This document shows, one piece after another, positions 53,017 to 61,601 of a DNA stretch of 64,000 bases; position 1 is the stretch's first letter; each line of letters opens with the position of its first letter. Below the pieces are notes generated by a model. It was given only the letters and a program-made list of their open reading frames with translations. It was not told the DNA's origin and made no database searches. The stretch is from the NCBI GenBank assembly GCA_039698075.1, contig JBDKTJ010000074.1, positions 10,426-74,425 of the forward strand, given 5' to 3'. Both the position numbers and the translations under genes were made by a program. This DNA is from JAJFVC01 sp039698075. Its GTDB lineage: Bacteria > Planctomycetota > Planctomycetia > Pirellulales > Thermoguttaceae.

Positions 53017-54066
53017 ATGCACCGTGACACCCTTCTAAAATGGCTTCGCACGACCGACCCGGAGCGGTTGGCCGAACTTTGGCGGCTGGCCGACCAGGCG
53101 CGGCGCCAAGCGGTCGGCGACCAGGTTCATCTGCGCGGCTTGATCGAGGTCTCGAATCATTGCGGCCGTCAGTGCGGCTATTGCGGCTTGTGGGCCGATC
53201 ATCGGTCGCTGGTCCGGTATCGTATGTCGGACGACGAGATTTTCGGCTGCGCGCGACAGGCCGTCGAGTTTGGCTATGGCACGGTGGTGCTTCAGTCGGG
53301 CGAGGATTTTGGACTGTCGGCGGATCGGGTGGCCGAGTGGGTGCGACGGATCAAGGCTGCGACGCCGCTGGCCGTGACGTTGAGCTTGGGCGAGCGCGAG
53401 CCGGACGAGTTGGCCCTTTGGCGAGCGGCCGGTGCGGATCGCTACCTGTTGCGGTTCGAGACGTCCAACCGGGCGTTGTACGAGCGAATCCATCCATCGC
53501 GGCCCGGCCAACGGTTCGATCGGTTCGAGTTGCTCGGCCATCTGCGGCGACTCGGCTACGAGGTGGGCAGCGGCGTGATGATCGGCATTCCGGGGCAGAC
53601 CTACGACGACCTGGCCGACGACTTACAGTGTTTTGCGCGGCTCAAGCTGGACATGATCGGCGTGGGGCCGTATTTGCGGCATCCCGAGACGCCGCTGGCC
53701 GATGAGCCCGACGCGCCGGCCGGCGAGCAATCGCCGTCGACGGAATTGATGACCTACAAGGTGGTCGCGTTGGCGCGGTTGCTGTGTCCTTGGGCGAACA
53801 TCCCGGCCACCACGGCGCTGGCGACGTTGAATCGCCGTGACGGCCGCGAGTTGGGCTTGCTGCGCGGGGCCAACGTAGTGATGCCGAACTTAACGCCGCC
53901 AAAGTATCGGGCGCTTTACGAAATCTATCCGGAAAAGGCCTGCGTGGCCGAGTCCGGATCGACCTGCCACGGATGTCTTGCCCAGCGGATTGCGGCGATC
54001 GGCCGCATGCCGGGCCAAGGTCGCGGCGACGCGGTGCGCGTCGAGGCGTGTGCGGATTCGCGTTAG
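53017..54066 (+). CDS. hydE: [FeFe]-hydrogenase maturase HydE (radical SAM)
   Basis: 349 residues from ATG 53017; an in-frame ATG at 52960 would add 19 residues and cannot be excluded. HydE works after HydG on the iron-cysteine synthon to build the H-cluster precursor. SAM cluster: NHCGRQCGYCGLW gives Cys 49, 53, 56 (CX3CX2C). The second, HydE-specific site CX7CX2C is complete at Cys 309, 317, 320 (ACVAESGSTCHGC). Other HydE features: GLIEVSNHC, VLQSGED, GVMIGIPGQT, and ATTALATLNRRDGRELGLLRGANVVMPNLTP. Biotin synthase/PylB would lack this combination. First gene of the operon, 84 bases before hydG. Confidence 0.93.
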   Translation: MHRDTLLKWLRTTDPERLAELWRLADQARRQAVGDQVHLRGLIEVSNHCGRQCGYCGLWADHRSLVRYRMSDDEIFGCARQAVEFGYGTVVLQSGEDFGLSADRVAEWVRRIKAATPLAVTLSLGEREPDELALWRAAGADRYLLRFETSNRALYERIHPSRPGQRFDRFELLGHLRRLGYEVGSGVMIGIPGQTYDDLADDLQCFARLKLDMIGVGPYLRHPETPLADEPDAPAGEQSPSTELMTYKVVALARLLCPWANIPATTALATLNRRDGRELGLLRGANVVMPNLTPPKYRALYEIYPEKACVAESGSTCHGCLAQRIAAIGRMPGQGRGDAVRVEACADSR

Positions 54067-54150
54067 TGTTGTTTGAGAGATGGTCTAAAATCTCTCGGTT
54101 TGCGTTTTTGAGCGTTGAGGCGCGTGCGTCGCGTCTTGCGAGGAGTGAAC

Positions 54151-55575
54151 ATGTCTCTGTTGTTGAATCGAAAACAGCTCAGCCGCGGCGGATACGACTT
54201 TATTGACGAGGCGCATCTGCACGGCTTGCTCGAACGTCGCGCCGAGCCGGGCGAAATCCGCGACATCATCGCCAAGAGCATGGCCAAGCAGCCGCTGTCG
54301 GTTGCCGAGACCGCCGCGCTGTTGTCGGCCGAGGAGCCGGCGTTGGTCGAGCGGATTTTCGACGCCGCCCGGCAACTGAAACGCGACGTGTACGGCAACC
54401 GAATCGTGCTGTTCGCGCCGGTGTACGTCGGCAATCAATGCACGAACGATTGCGCGTATTGTGCGTTTCGCCGGTCGAACGTGCACGAGGTGCGTCGGAC
54501 GTTGAGCGCGGAGGAGTTGCGCGAGCAGATCGTCGCGTTGGAAAACAAAGGGCACAAGCGACTGATCCTGGTCTTCGGCGAGCATCCCGACTACGACGCC
54601 CCGTACATGGCCGAGTGCATTCGGCAGGTGTACGCGACGAAGACGGGCTGCGGCGAGATTCGCCGGGTGAACTTGAACGCCGCACCGCTGGACCACGAGA
54701 GCTACGCGATTGTGAAAGAGGCCGGCATCGGCACCTATCAGATCTTTCAAGAGACGTATCACCACGAAACCTATCGCCGGATGCACCCGAAAAACACGTT
54801 CAAAAGCAATTTCCTCTGGCGGCTCGACGGCGTGGCCCGGGCCATGGAGGCCGGTTGCGACGACGTGGGCATTGGGGCGCTGTTCGGGCTGTACGACTGG
54901 CGATTCGAGGTGCTCGGGCTGATTAGCCACGCCTTGCATCTCCAAAAGCATTTCAATGTCGGGCCGCACACGATCAGCTTTCCGCGGCTGCGTCCGGCGT
55001 GCGGCACGACGCTCGACGAGACCTATTTCGTCAACGACGAGCAGTTTAAGCGGTTGGTCGCCATTCTGCGGCTGTCGGCGCCTTACACCGGGTTGATTTG
55101 CACGGCGCGCGAGCCGCCGGCCGTGCGGCGAGAAATCATGTCGTTCGGCATCTCGCAGATCGACGCCGGGAGCCGCGTCGAGATCGGCGGCTACACCGAG
55201 GCGGGCGATTCGCAGGTGATGGAGCTCGAACAGTTCGAGTTGGGCGACATCCGCCCGTTGGATACGGTCGCCCGCGAGCTGCTCGTCGACGGCTACATCC
55301 CGAGCTTTTGCACGGCGTGCTACCGTTCGGGCCGGACCGGCGAGCAGTTCATGGAGTTCGCCATTCCGGGCTTTATCCAAAACCTCTGCACACCCAACGC
55401 GCTGAGCACGTTGATGGAATATTTGGTCGACTACGCCTCGCCCGAGACCCGGGCGGCCGGCGAACAGGCGATCCGCGACGAGTTGGAAAAGTTTCCCGAG
55501 GGCGAACGAAAACGCCAGCTTCAGGATCGGTTGCGGCGGATCGTCCACAACGACGAACGAGATCTTTATTTCTAA
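54151..55575 (+). CDS. hydG: [FeFe]-hydrogenase maturase HydG (radical SAM tyrosine lyase)
   Basis: 474 residues from ATG 54151 with AGGAGTG just upstream. Cleaves tyrosine to p-cresol and delivers the Fe(CO)2(CN) synthon for the H-cluster. Radical SAM motif CTNDCAYC at Cys 97, 101, 104. The second cluster that holds the dangler iron has CX2CX22C ligands Cys 387, 390, 413 in FCTACYRSGRTGEQF and QNLCTPN. This C-terminal signature separates HydG from ThiH. RLRPACGT, ISQIDAGSRVEIGGYTE are also HydG-like. The stop (TAA) overlaps the next ATG (TAATG). Confidence 0.96.
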   Translation: MSLLLNRKQLSRGGYDFIDEAHLHGLLERRAEPGEIRDIIAKSMAKQPLSVAETAALLSAEEPALVERIFDAARQLKRDVYGNRIVLFAPVYVGNQCTNDCAYCAFRRSNVHEVRRTLSAEELREQIVALENKGHKRLILVFGEHPDYDAPYMAECIRQVYATKTGCGEIRRVNLNAAPLDHESYAIVKEAGIGTYQIFQETYHHETYRRMHPKNTFKSNFLWRLDGVARAMEAGCDDVGIGALFGLYDWRFEVLGLISHALHLQKHFNVGPHTISFPRLRPACGTTLDETYFVNDEQFKRLVAILRLSAPYTGLICTAREPPAVRREIMSFGISQIDAGSRVEIGGYTEAGDSQVMELEQFELGDIRPLDTVARELLVDGYIPSFCTACYRSGRTGEQFMEFAIPGFIQNLCTPNALSTLMEYLVDYASPETRAAGEQAIRDELEKFPEGERKRQLQDRLRRIVHNDERDLYF

Positions 55576-56966
55576 TGGTGAACGATCGCCGAGAGACTGA
55601 TTTGCTGGGCAGCCGCGACGTGCCGGCCGACGCGCTGTGGGGCATCCACACGCTTCGGGCGGTCGAAAACTTTCCGTTGGCCCGGCGCCCGGTCGCTCGG
55701 CGGTTGGTCCATGCGTTCGGCGCGGTCAAGCTGGCCGCCGCGCAGGCGAATCATGAGTTGGGCCGCTGGGATGGGCCAACGTTTGCGGCGATCGAAACGG
55801 CGTGCCGCGAGATGATCGACGGACGGCTGGACGCCCACGTGGTGGTCGACGCCTTGCAGGGCGGCGCGGGCACGTCGACCAACATGAATGTTAACGAAGT
55901 GCTGGCCAATCGGGCGCTGCAACTGTTGGGTCGGCCGTTGGGCGACTACGCCGCGATCGACCCGCACGACGATTTGAATCGGCACCAGTCCACCAACGAT
56001 GTTTTTCCGACGGCGCTTCGAGTGGCGGCCCTCGGGGCGCTGGCCGATCTGGAGCGGCGCGTGGTCGCGTTGCAGGAAGCGTTTCAGGAAAAAGAAAAAC
56101 AGTGGGCCCACGTCGTCAAAATCGGGCGGACGGAGCTGCAAGACGCGGTGCTCGTGACGCTCGGACGCGAGATGTCGGCCTACGGCGAGTCGCTGGCCCG
56201 AGATCGGTGGCGGATCTACCAAGGCCAGGAGCGGTTGCGCGTGGTTAATCTGGGCGGCACGGCGATCGGCACCGGTTTGGGCGCGCCGCGGCCGTACATC
56301 TTTCGCGTGGTCGAGCATCTGCGCGCGATCACGGGCCTGGGGTTGGCTCGGGCGGAAAATCTGGTCGAGGCCACGCAAAACCTCGATGCGGTCGTGGAGG
56401 TGAGCGGCATCCTGCGCACGCTGGCCGTGAATTTGTTAAAGACGGCGAACGATCTGCGGCTGCTCGGTTCGGGGCCGGCGGCGGGTTTGGGCGAGATTCG
56501 GTTGCCGCCGCGTCAGGCCGGCTCGTCGATCATGCCCGGCAAGGTGAATCCGGTCATTCCCGAGGCGGTCGCGCAGGCGGCCATCGCCGTGATGGGCCAC
56601 GATCAGATGATCGCGCAGGCCGCGGCCGGCGGCAATCTGGAGTTGAGCCAATTTTTGCCGTTGGCGGCCGACAGCCTGTTGACGGAGATCGATTTGCTGG
56701 CCGACGCCTGCGACCTTTTTGCGCGGCATTGCATTGCGGGGCTGGAGGCTTGCCCCGAGCGTTGCCGTCGGAACGTGTGCAACAGCACGGCCGTGTTGAC
56801 GGCGCTGGTCGAGCGGATCGGCTATGAGGCCGCCGAGCGTCTGGCCCAACAAGCGGCCGACGGTCCTGCGGATTTGCGTCAGATGGCGATCGACCAAAAG
56901 CTGTTGACGGCCGAGGAGTTTGACGCGTTGATTTCGCCCGAGCGAGTGACGAAGTTGGGAAGTTGA
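55575..56966 (+). CDS. aspA: Aspartate ammonia-lyase embedded in the hydrogenase maturation operon
   Basis: 463 residues of the fumarase/aspartase superfamily. Signature GSSIMPGKVNPVIPEAV (catalytic Ser in the SS loop), plus GGAGTSTNMNVNEVLANRA and RHQSTNDVFPTALRVAA, the aspartase-type substrate regions. Converts aspartate to fumarate and ammonium. The start ATG overlaps the hydG TAA, and the gene lies 28 bases before hydF. Aspartase in this position is inferred to feed ammonium to the azadithiolate bridge; it could also be argininosuccinate-lyase-like, but the motifs favour aspartase. Synteny within hyd operons supports a shared role. Confidence 0.85.
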   Translation: MVNDRRETDLLGSRDVPADALWGIHTLRAVENFPLARRPVARRLVHAFGAVKLAAAQANHELGRWDGPTFAAIETACREMIDGRLDAHVVVDALQGGAGTSTNMNVNEVLANRALQLLGRPLGDYAAIDPHDDLNRHQSTNDVFPTALRVAALGALADLERRVVALQEAFQEKEKQWAHVVKIGRTELQDAVLVTLGREMSAYGESLARDRWRIYQGQERLRVVNLGGTAIGTGLGAPRPYIFRVVEHLRAITGLGLARAENLVEATQNLDAVVEVSGILRTLAVNLLKTANDLRLLGSGPAAGLGEIRLPPRQAGSSIMPGKVNPVIPEAVAQAAIAVMGHDQMIAQAAAGGNLELSQFLPLAADSLLTEIDLLADACDLFARHCIAGLEACPERCRRNVCNSTAVLTALVERIGYEAAERLAQQAADGPADLRQMAIDQKLLTAEEFDALISPERVTKLGS

Positions 56967-56994
56967 TGTTGGACCGCTTTGGTTGAACGCGATT

Positions 56995-58236
56995 ATGGAA
57001 ACCGCGCCTAAAGGGCTTCGGCTGCATATCGGATTGTTCGGACGCCGCAACGCCGGCAAGTCGTCGCTGTTGAACGCGATGACACGGCAAGAGGTGTCGA
57101 TCGTCTCGGCGGTGGCCGGCACGACGACCGACCCGGTCGAAAAGCCGATGGAGTTGCTGCCGCTGGGGCCGGTGCTTTGGATCGACACGGCTGGGATCGA
57201 CGATCTGGGGGCGTTGGGTCAACAACGGGTGGCCAAGACGCGGCAGGTGCTCGATCGCACCGACCTGGGCGTGTTGGTGGTCGACGCCGGCCGTTGGGGC
57301 GAGTTCGAGGAAGGCATTTTCGAGGAGCTGCGGACAAGAAACATCCCGGTCGTCGTCGCGTTGAACAAGTCGGACCTGGCCAAATCTTCAGCCGAGTTGC
57401 TGGATCGGCTGCGCGAGAAAAAAATTCCGGCGGTCGAGACCGTGGCCAGCCAACCATGCGGCGTCGAGGAGTTGCGCGAGGCGATTTTGCAAGCGGCGCC
57501 GGAAGAGTTTTTGCGGACGCCGGCGTTGGTGGCCGACTTGGTTCCGCCGGGCGAGCTGGCCGTGCTGGTCGTGCCGATCGACATGGAGGCGCCGAAGGGC
57601 CGGCTGATCGTCCCGCAGGTCCAGGCGATCCGCGATCTGTTGGACGGCGACGCCTTTTGCCTGGTGGTCAAGGAACGCGAGCTGCGCGAGGCGCTGAGGC
57701 GGCTGACCCGTCCACCGGCGCTGGTGGTCACCGATTCGCAGGCGTTTTTGAAAGTGGCGGCCGACACGCCGACGTCGGTGCCGATGACGTCCTTCTCGAT
57801 TCTGTTCGCTCGGCAAAAGGGCGATCTGCGGCTGCTGGTCGAGGGGGCGACGGCCATCGAGCGGCTGCGGCCCGGCGATCGCGTGCTGGTGGCCGAGGCG
57901 TGCGCGCACCATCCGATCGGCGACGACATCGGGCGGGTGAAAATTCCGCGATGGCTGACGCAGTACGTCGGCGGCGCGCTGCGGATCGACACGACGCAGG
58001 GGCACGATTTTCCGGCGGATTTGAGCGACTATCGGTTGGTGATCCACTGCGGGGCGTGCATGTGGAATCGCCGCGAGATGCTTACCCGACAGGCCCGATG
58101 CCGGCAGGCGGGCGTGCCGATCACCAACTACGGATTGACGATCGCTTACACGCTGGGCATTTTCGATCGGGCGCTGGGGCCGTTTCCCGACGCGCTCGAC
58201 GCGTATCGGGCCGCCGCGGCATCGGCGCGCGGTTAA
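56995..58236 (+). CDS. hydF: [FeFe]-hydrogenase maturation GTPase HydF
   Basis: 413 residues from ATG 56995 (a TTG at 56983 in frame is less likely). Scaffold and carrier that accepts the [2Fe] subcluster from HydE/HydG and hands it to HydA. GTPase N-terminal domain: GRRNAGKSSLLNA (G1, residues 17-24), DTAGI (G3), NKSD (G4). The Fe-S domain has CxH (Cys303, His305) and HCGAC (His351, Cys352, Cys355), the characteristic CxHx45HCxxC. All three domains are complete. Last gene of the operon, ending three bases before the convergent lactonase gene. Confidence 0.96.
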   Translation: METAPKGLRLHIGLFGRRNAGKSSLLNAMTRQEVSIVSAVAGTTTDPVEKPMELLPLGPVLWIDTAGIDDLGALGQQRVAKTRQVLDRTDLGVLVVDAGRWGEFEEGIFEELRTRNIPVVVALNKSDLAKSSAELLDRLREKKIPAVETVASQPCGVEELREAILQAAPEEFLRTPALVADLVPPGELAVLVVPIDMEAPKGRLIVPQVQAIRDLLDGDAFCLVVKERELREALRRLTRPPALVVTDSQAFLKVAADTPTSVPMTSFSILFARQKGDLRLLVEGATAIERLRPGDRVLVAEACAHHPIGDDIGRVKIPRWLTQYVGGALRIDTTQGHDFPADLSDYRLVIHCGACMWNRREMLTRQARCRQAGVPITNYGLTIAYTLGIFDRALGPFPDALDAYRAAAASARG

Positions 58237-58238
58237 AC

Positions 58239-59480
58239 TTAGCGCGATCGGGCCAAGTCGACGAAAACGATCATCGACGGATTACCGACCGGCACGTACT
58301 GATCGGCGAATCGGAGGGCTCCGGTTTGACGATCGACGCGGAAGACGGCGAGATTGTCGCCGCGCTGATTGCAGCAATAGAGGAATCGGCCGGTGGGGTC
58401 GAACTGAAAACTGCGTGGGTAGTCGCCGTGCGTCCAGTGTTCGCCGGTGAAGGCGATCTGGCCGTCGGCGCCGACCGAAAACACCGCGATGCTGTCGTGC
58501 AGCCGATTGCCCGCGTACACAAAGCGTCCGTCGACGGAGACCAGCACGCCCGAGCAAAAATTGCTGCCGGCGAAACCGGGCGGCAACGTCGAGATGGTCT
58601 GCCTCGCGGTCAACCGGCCGGTGGCCGCGTCGTAGTCGAACCGCGTGAGCGTCGAGCCCTCTTCTTGAATCGAATAGAGCCAGCGGCCGTTCGGATGGAA
58701 GTGAAAATGGCGCGGCCCGTCGCCCGGCGGCAGCGAAACTTCGGGCAAAGCAGCGGGCGTCAGCGCGCCTTTGCGATCGTCGAATCGCCAGATGAAAAAC
58801 TTGTCCAACCCCAGATCGACGTGCAGCACGAATCGGCCCGCCGGATCGGACTGGATCATGTGGGCGTGCGGCCGATCGTGACCGCTTTGGGCGAAACTGC
58901 CCGGCGGAGCGTTTTGGGCGTGAACCGGCCCGATTCGGCCGGCGTCGGTTTTCACATCCGAAGGTTCGGCCAAGCGGCCGTCGGGCAGGATCGGCAATAC
59001 GGCCACCGAGCCGCCGAAATAGTTGGCCACCAGGGCGAACCGGCCGGACGGATGGAGGCTCACGTAGGTCGGGCCGGCGCCGCCGGAGCGAACCGTGTTG
59101 AGCGGCGCCAGCGCGCCGGTGTTGCGATCGATCGCCAGCGAGCTGACGGTTCCTTGTTGGCCGTCGGCGGCGCGAGCCGTTTCGTTGGTCGTATACAGAC
59201 GCGTTCCATTGGCGTTGACCGCCAGGCCGTTGGGGCTCGTGTCGAGTCGGATGATGTCGACGGGCGACAGGGCTCCGGTCTCGCGGTTGACCCGAAAGAT
59301 GTAAATGCCGCGGCCGTTGCCGGGCGGCAGATCGACCTGCGTAGGCGGCACGTTGCGGAGCGGCGAACTGAACACGCCCACGTAGGCGATCAGCGGCCTT
59401 TTCGATTCCGCGGAATCCGCGTGCGAAAAGCCGACCGGCAAGAAAAAAGCCGCCGTCAGCGCAAGCAAAAACTTTTTCAT
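58239..59480 (-). CDS. Secreted seven-bladed beta-propeller lactonase (Pgl/lactonase family)
   Basis: 413 residues. Signal peptide MKKFLLALTAAFFLPVGFSHA. The 6-phosphogluconolactonase-type propeller is recognised by repeated patterns TSPNGLAVNANGTRLYTTNE, GPTYVSLHPSGRFALVANYFGGSVAV, HDRPHAHMIQSDPAGRFVLHVDLGLDKFFIW, GPRHFHFHPNGRWLYSIQEEGSTL, HWTHGDYPRSFQFDPTGRFLYCCNQ. Being exported, it is unlikely to be the cytoplasmic pentose-phosphate enzyme; it may act on extracellular lactones or just be a propeller scaffold. Planctomycetes hold many such paralogues. Confidence 0.85.
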   Translation of the reverse strand: MKKFLLALTAAFFLPVGFSHADSAESKRPLIAYVGVFSSPLRNVPPTQVDLPPGNGRGIYIFRVNRETGALSPVDIIRLDTSPNGLAVNANGTRLYTTNETARAADGQQGTVSSLAIDRNTGALAPLNTVRSGGAGPTYVSLHPSGRFALVANYFGGSVAVLPILPDGRLAEPSDVKTDAGRIGPVHAQNAPPGSFAQSGHDRPHAHMIQSDPAGRFVLHVDLGLDKFFIWRFDDRKGALTPAALPEVSLPPGDGPRHFHFHPNGRWLYSIQEEGSTLTRFDYDAATGRLTARQTISTLPPGFAGSNFCSGVLVSVDGRFVYAGNRLHDSIAVFSVGADGQIAFTGEHWTHGDYPRSFQFDPTGRFLYCCNQRGDNLAVFRVDRQTGALRFADQYVPVGNPSMIVFVDLARSR

Positions 59481-59538
59481 GAACGATCGCTCATGGCGAC
59501 GCGAAGATGCCGCGCCGCGAAAACGAAGGGGGAGATAG

Positions 59539-59622
59539 TGCGGGAAACAGGATTTGAACCTGCACGGTATTGCTACCACCAGGCCCTCAACCTGGCGCGT
59601 CTGCCAATTCCGCCATTCCCGC
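59539..59622 (-). tRNA. tRNA-Leu (anticodon GAG)
   Basis: An 84-base cloverleaf. Acceptor GCGGGAA/TTCCCGC with discriminator A; D-loop AATTGGCAG; anticodon stem CCAGG/CCTGG around TTGAGGG, giving GAG; long class II variable arm (GGTAGCAATACC); T-loop GGTTCAAATCC. 3'-CCA is not encoded. The variable arm confirms a Leu/Ser/Tyr type and GAG reads Leu CUC/CUU codons. Confidence 0.95.
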
Positions 59623-59650
59623 AAAAAGGCAGCAAAAAACACCACCTCTT

Positions 59651-59678
59651 AGTGTATCGTCCGAACCCAGAGCGTCAA
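59651..59678 (-). promoter_or_regulatory. Promoter of tRNA-Leu
   Basis: TTGACG (59678-59673), 16-base spacer, TACACT (59656-59651). Transcription begins near 59644, about 22 bases upstream of the tRNA. The -35 overlaps the stop codon of the PP2C-like gene. Confidence 0.6.
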
Positions 59679-61204
59679 CCCGTCCGCTTGACGGCCAGCA
59701 CGGTCCAATCGCGTGACGTGGGGTCCGCCGCATGGGTGGCAAGCAACTCGCGGACCGCGGCGACGATTTCGTCGGCCGGCCGGTCGAGCTTGTCGCGCAG
59801 GGCCTCGGCGACGGCCCGTTGGCCCAACGGTTTTTCTTGGGCGTTGAACGCGTCGCGGAGCGTGTCGGAAAAGACCAGCAGCAGTTCGCCCGGTTGGAGT
59901 TCCTGGCCGAATTGCTCAAAAGTGGTTTCGGGACTTTCGCCCAAAAGCGGGGCGTCGGCGGCCAACGATTGCCAGCCGTCGGCGTGGAGCCACAGGGCCG
60001 AGAGCGAACCGGCCGACGAGCAGCACACTCGGCCCGTCGCGGTCTCGATCAGTCCGCAAAACAGCGACGCGTGTTGGTCGCCGGCCGAGCCGGTCCAGAG
60101 CGTCATATTGACTTGTTGCAGCAGCCGCTCGACTTGGCGTTCATGTCGGGCGTGGGCTCGCGTGGCGGTTTTTACGACGTTGGCGGTCATTGCGCCGGCC
60201 ATGCCCTGTTGGGTCGCTCGGCCCAAGGAGGTGGCCAACAATCCGCGCGGCAAACAGAACCAATCGTGGAACGCGCCGCCGACGCCGTCGGCCTGCGAGG
60301 TCCAGCCGGCCACGTCCCACTGGTCCAACAGCGGTGAGATGGTCGGCAGTTGATTGTGTTGGATGCGTTCGGCGGCGGCGAGTTGTTTTTGGAGTTTTTG
60401 ACCGTCGACGCCCGCCCGCATCAGCATTTCGCGCTCGAGATCCGACGCGATCCGCCCGGCGATGATTTCCAGCAGATTGGTGTCGCGGTCGTTGAAGTCG
60501 CGCGGCTGATTGCTGAAGATCCAAAGCGTGCCCAGCAGCGTGGTCGGCGTCGAGACGGGCAAGCACACCGCGGCCGGAAATTGTTCGGGAATGTTCCACA
60601 TCGCCATCGATTGCGGATCGTCGAGCACTACGGCGTGGCCGAGCAACGCTTCGAGGTCGGCCAACGCGCCTTGCAGCGGACGCGAGGGCCCGGTCATGCG
60701 ATCGAACGGCAGCCCCCAGAAGGAGCGAATTTTGAGCTCGGTAGTCGCCTCGTCCAGCAAATACAGCGCGCCGGCGTCGCAACCGACGGCCTCCACGCCC
60801 GACCGCAACACGGACTCCAATCGCTCGGCCAAGTGCCGCTCTTCCTCGCGGTGCGGAACCAACGGTACGCCGGCCGCCAACTCGGCCTCGCGGCGCCACA
60901 GGGCGCGGCGCGTCTGCATCAACTCGTCGAGTAGATTGGCGATCGAACCGGCCAGACGTCCGGCCGTGTCGCGCGAACAGGCCGGAGCGACGGCCGCGAG
61001 CAAAATGTCGGGGGTGTTTTCCGGAGTCGGTTCTTCGACATGCAGCTTGCCGGAGTCGTTTTGGAGCGTGTAGCCGGTGACGGCTTGAAACGCACGGGCC
61101 AGCTCGGGCAGGCATGCGACGGCCTCGATCTGCGGCCGAACGTTTTTGGGCGGCTGCTCGGTGTAGATTCTCAGATGTTGTTGCGGAATCGCTGGCTTGG
61201 CCAC
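59675..61204 (-). CDS. GAF domain plus degenerate SpoIIE/PP2C-type phosphatase domain
   Basis: 509 residues from GTG 61204, which has AGGAA eight bases upstream; ATG 61258 would add 18. Middle region (about residues 130-270) is a GAF sensor: LESVLRSGVEAVGCDAGALYLLDE, PAAVCLPVSTPTTLLGTLWIFSN. A short coiled coil (QKLQKQLAAAERIQHNQLP) links it to a SpoIIE-like domain: WTSQADGVGGAFHDWFCLP, SLGRATQQGMAGAMTANVV, SAGSLSALWL, FSDTLRDAF and RDWTVLAVKR. Metal-binding motifs are worn: GGD is GGA, the GD of GDVSGHG is GR, SDG is SDT. It may be catalytically weak or a pseudophosphatase partner-switch protein. Upstream of the tRNA gene on the same strand. Confidence 0.75.
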   Translation of the reverse strand: MAKPAIPQQHLRIYTEQPPKNVRPQIEAVACLPELARAFQAVTGYTLQNDSGKLHVEEPTPENTPDILLAAVAPACSRDTAGRLAGSIANLLDELMQTRRALWRREAELAAGVPLVPHREEERHLAERLESVLRSGVEAVGCDAGALYLLDEATTELKIRSFWGLPFDRMTGPSRPLQGALADLEALLGHAVVLDDPQSMAMWNIPEQFPAAVCLPVSTPTTLLGTLWIFSNQPRDFNDRDTNLLEIIAGRIASDLEREMLMRAGVDGQKLQKQLAAAERIQHNQLPTISPLLDQWDVAGWTSQADGVGGAFHDWFCLPRGLLATSLGRATQQGMAGAMTANVVKTATRAHARHERQVERLLQQVNMTLWTGSAGDQHASLFCGLIETATGRVCCSSAGSLSALWLHADGWQSLAADAPLLGESPETTFEQFGQELQPGELLLVFSDTLRDAFNAQEKPLGQRAVAEALRDKLDRPADEIVAAVRELLATHAADPTSRDWTVLAVKRTG

Positions 61205-61601
61205 GGTGTGGTTCCTGGACGGGATGCGAATGAAAACTTCGAGGGGGCCGTTTGGCAATCCGTCCGTGGTCCGCCGTCAAGCGATTGTCCCTTTCCGATC
61301 AATTCTACGATCGGGATGAACAGTCGCTGCCGCTTTTGCGTTTTACGCATCATGCGTATATTTCGCAAGCGGTACAAATTACCATCGGCGGAATTGACGC
61401 AGGACGTGAGTCGGCGTCGGATTTTGTTTGCGGGCCGACCGAGATTGCCGCCGATTGGGCCGTCGCTGGTTGGTAAATCCGGATTAACCGGAAAACTCAC
61501 CTGGCGGTTTAGGACGCATTTCACAAACCTGTAGCGTGTCGATCGCTTTCGGAACCGCAGAATCACGCCGCCGATAACGCGACACGTCTGTGCGATACGC
61601 A
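61205..61601. other. 397-base gap between the PP2C-like gene and arfB
   Basis: Both flanking genes run on the minus strand. The region should hold the PP2C-like promoter. A minus-strand frame of 143 codons from 61602 runs through but has no ribosome site, no recognisable motif and overlaps the PP2C-like gene, so it was not called. No other feature seen. Confidence 0.4.

Noticed and set aside
52649..58236. Structural [FeFe] hydrogenase gene
   Set aside because: No open frame in the window shows the HydA motifs; only the maturation genes are present.
57177..60353. A plus-strand open frame of over 1000 codons
   Set aside because: It runs through hydF, the lactonase gene and the tRNA in another frame. 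Composition is Arg/Gly/Ala-rich and without domain signals, typical of a shadow frame in GC-rich DNA.
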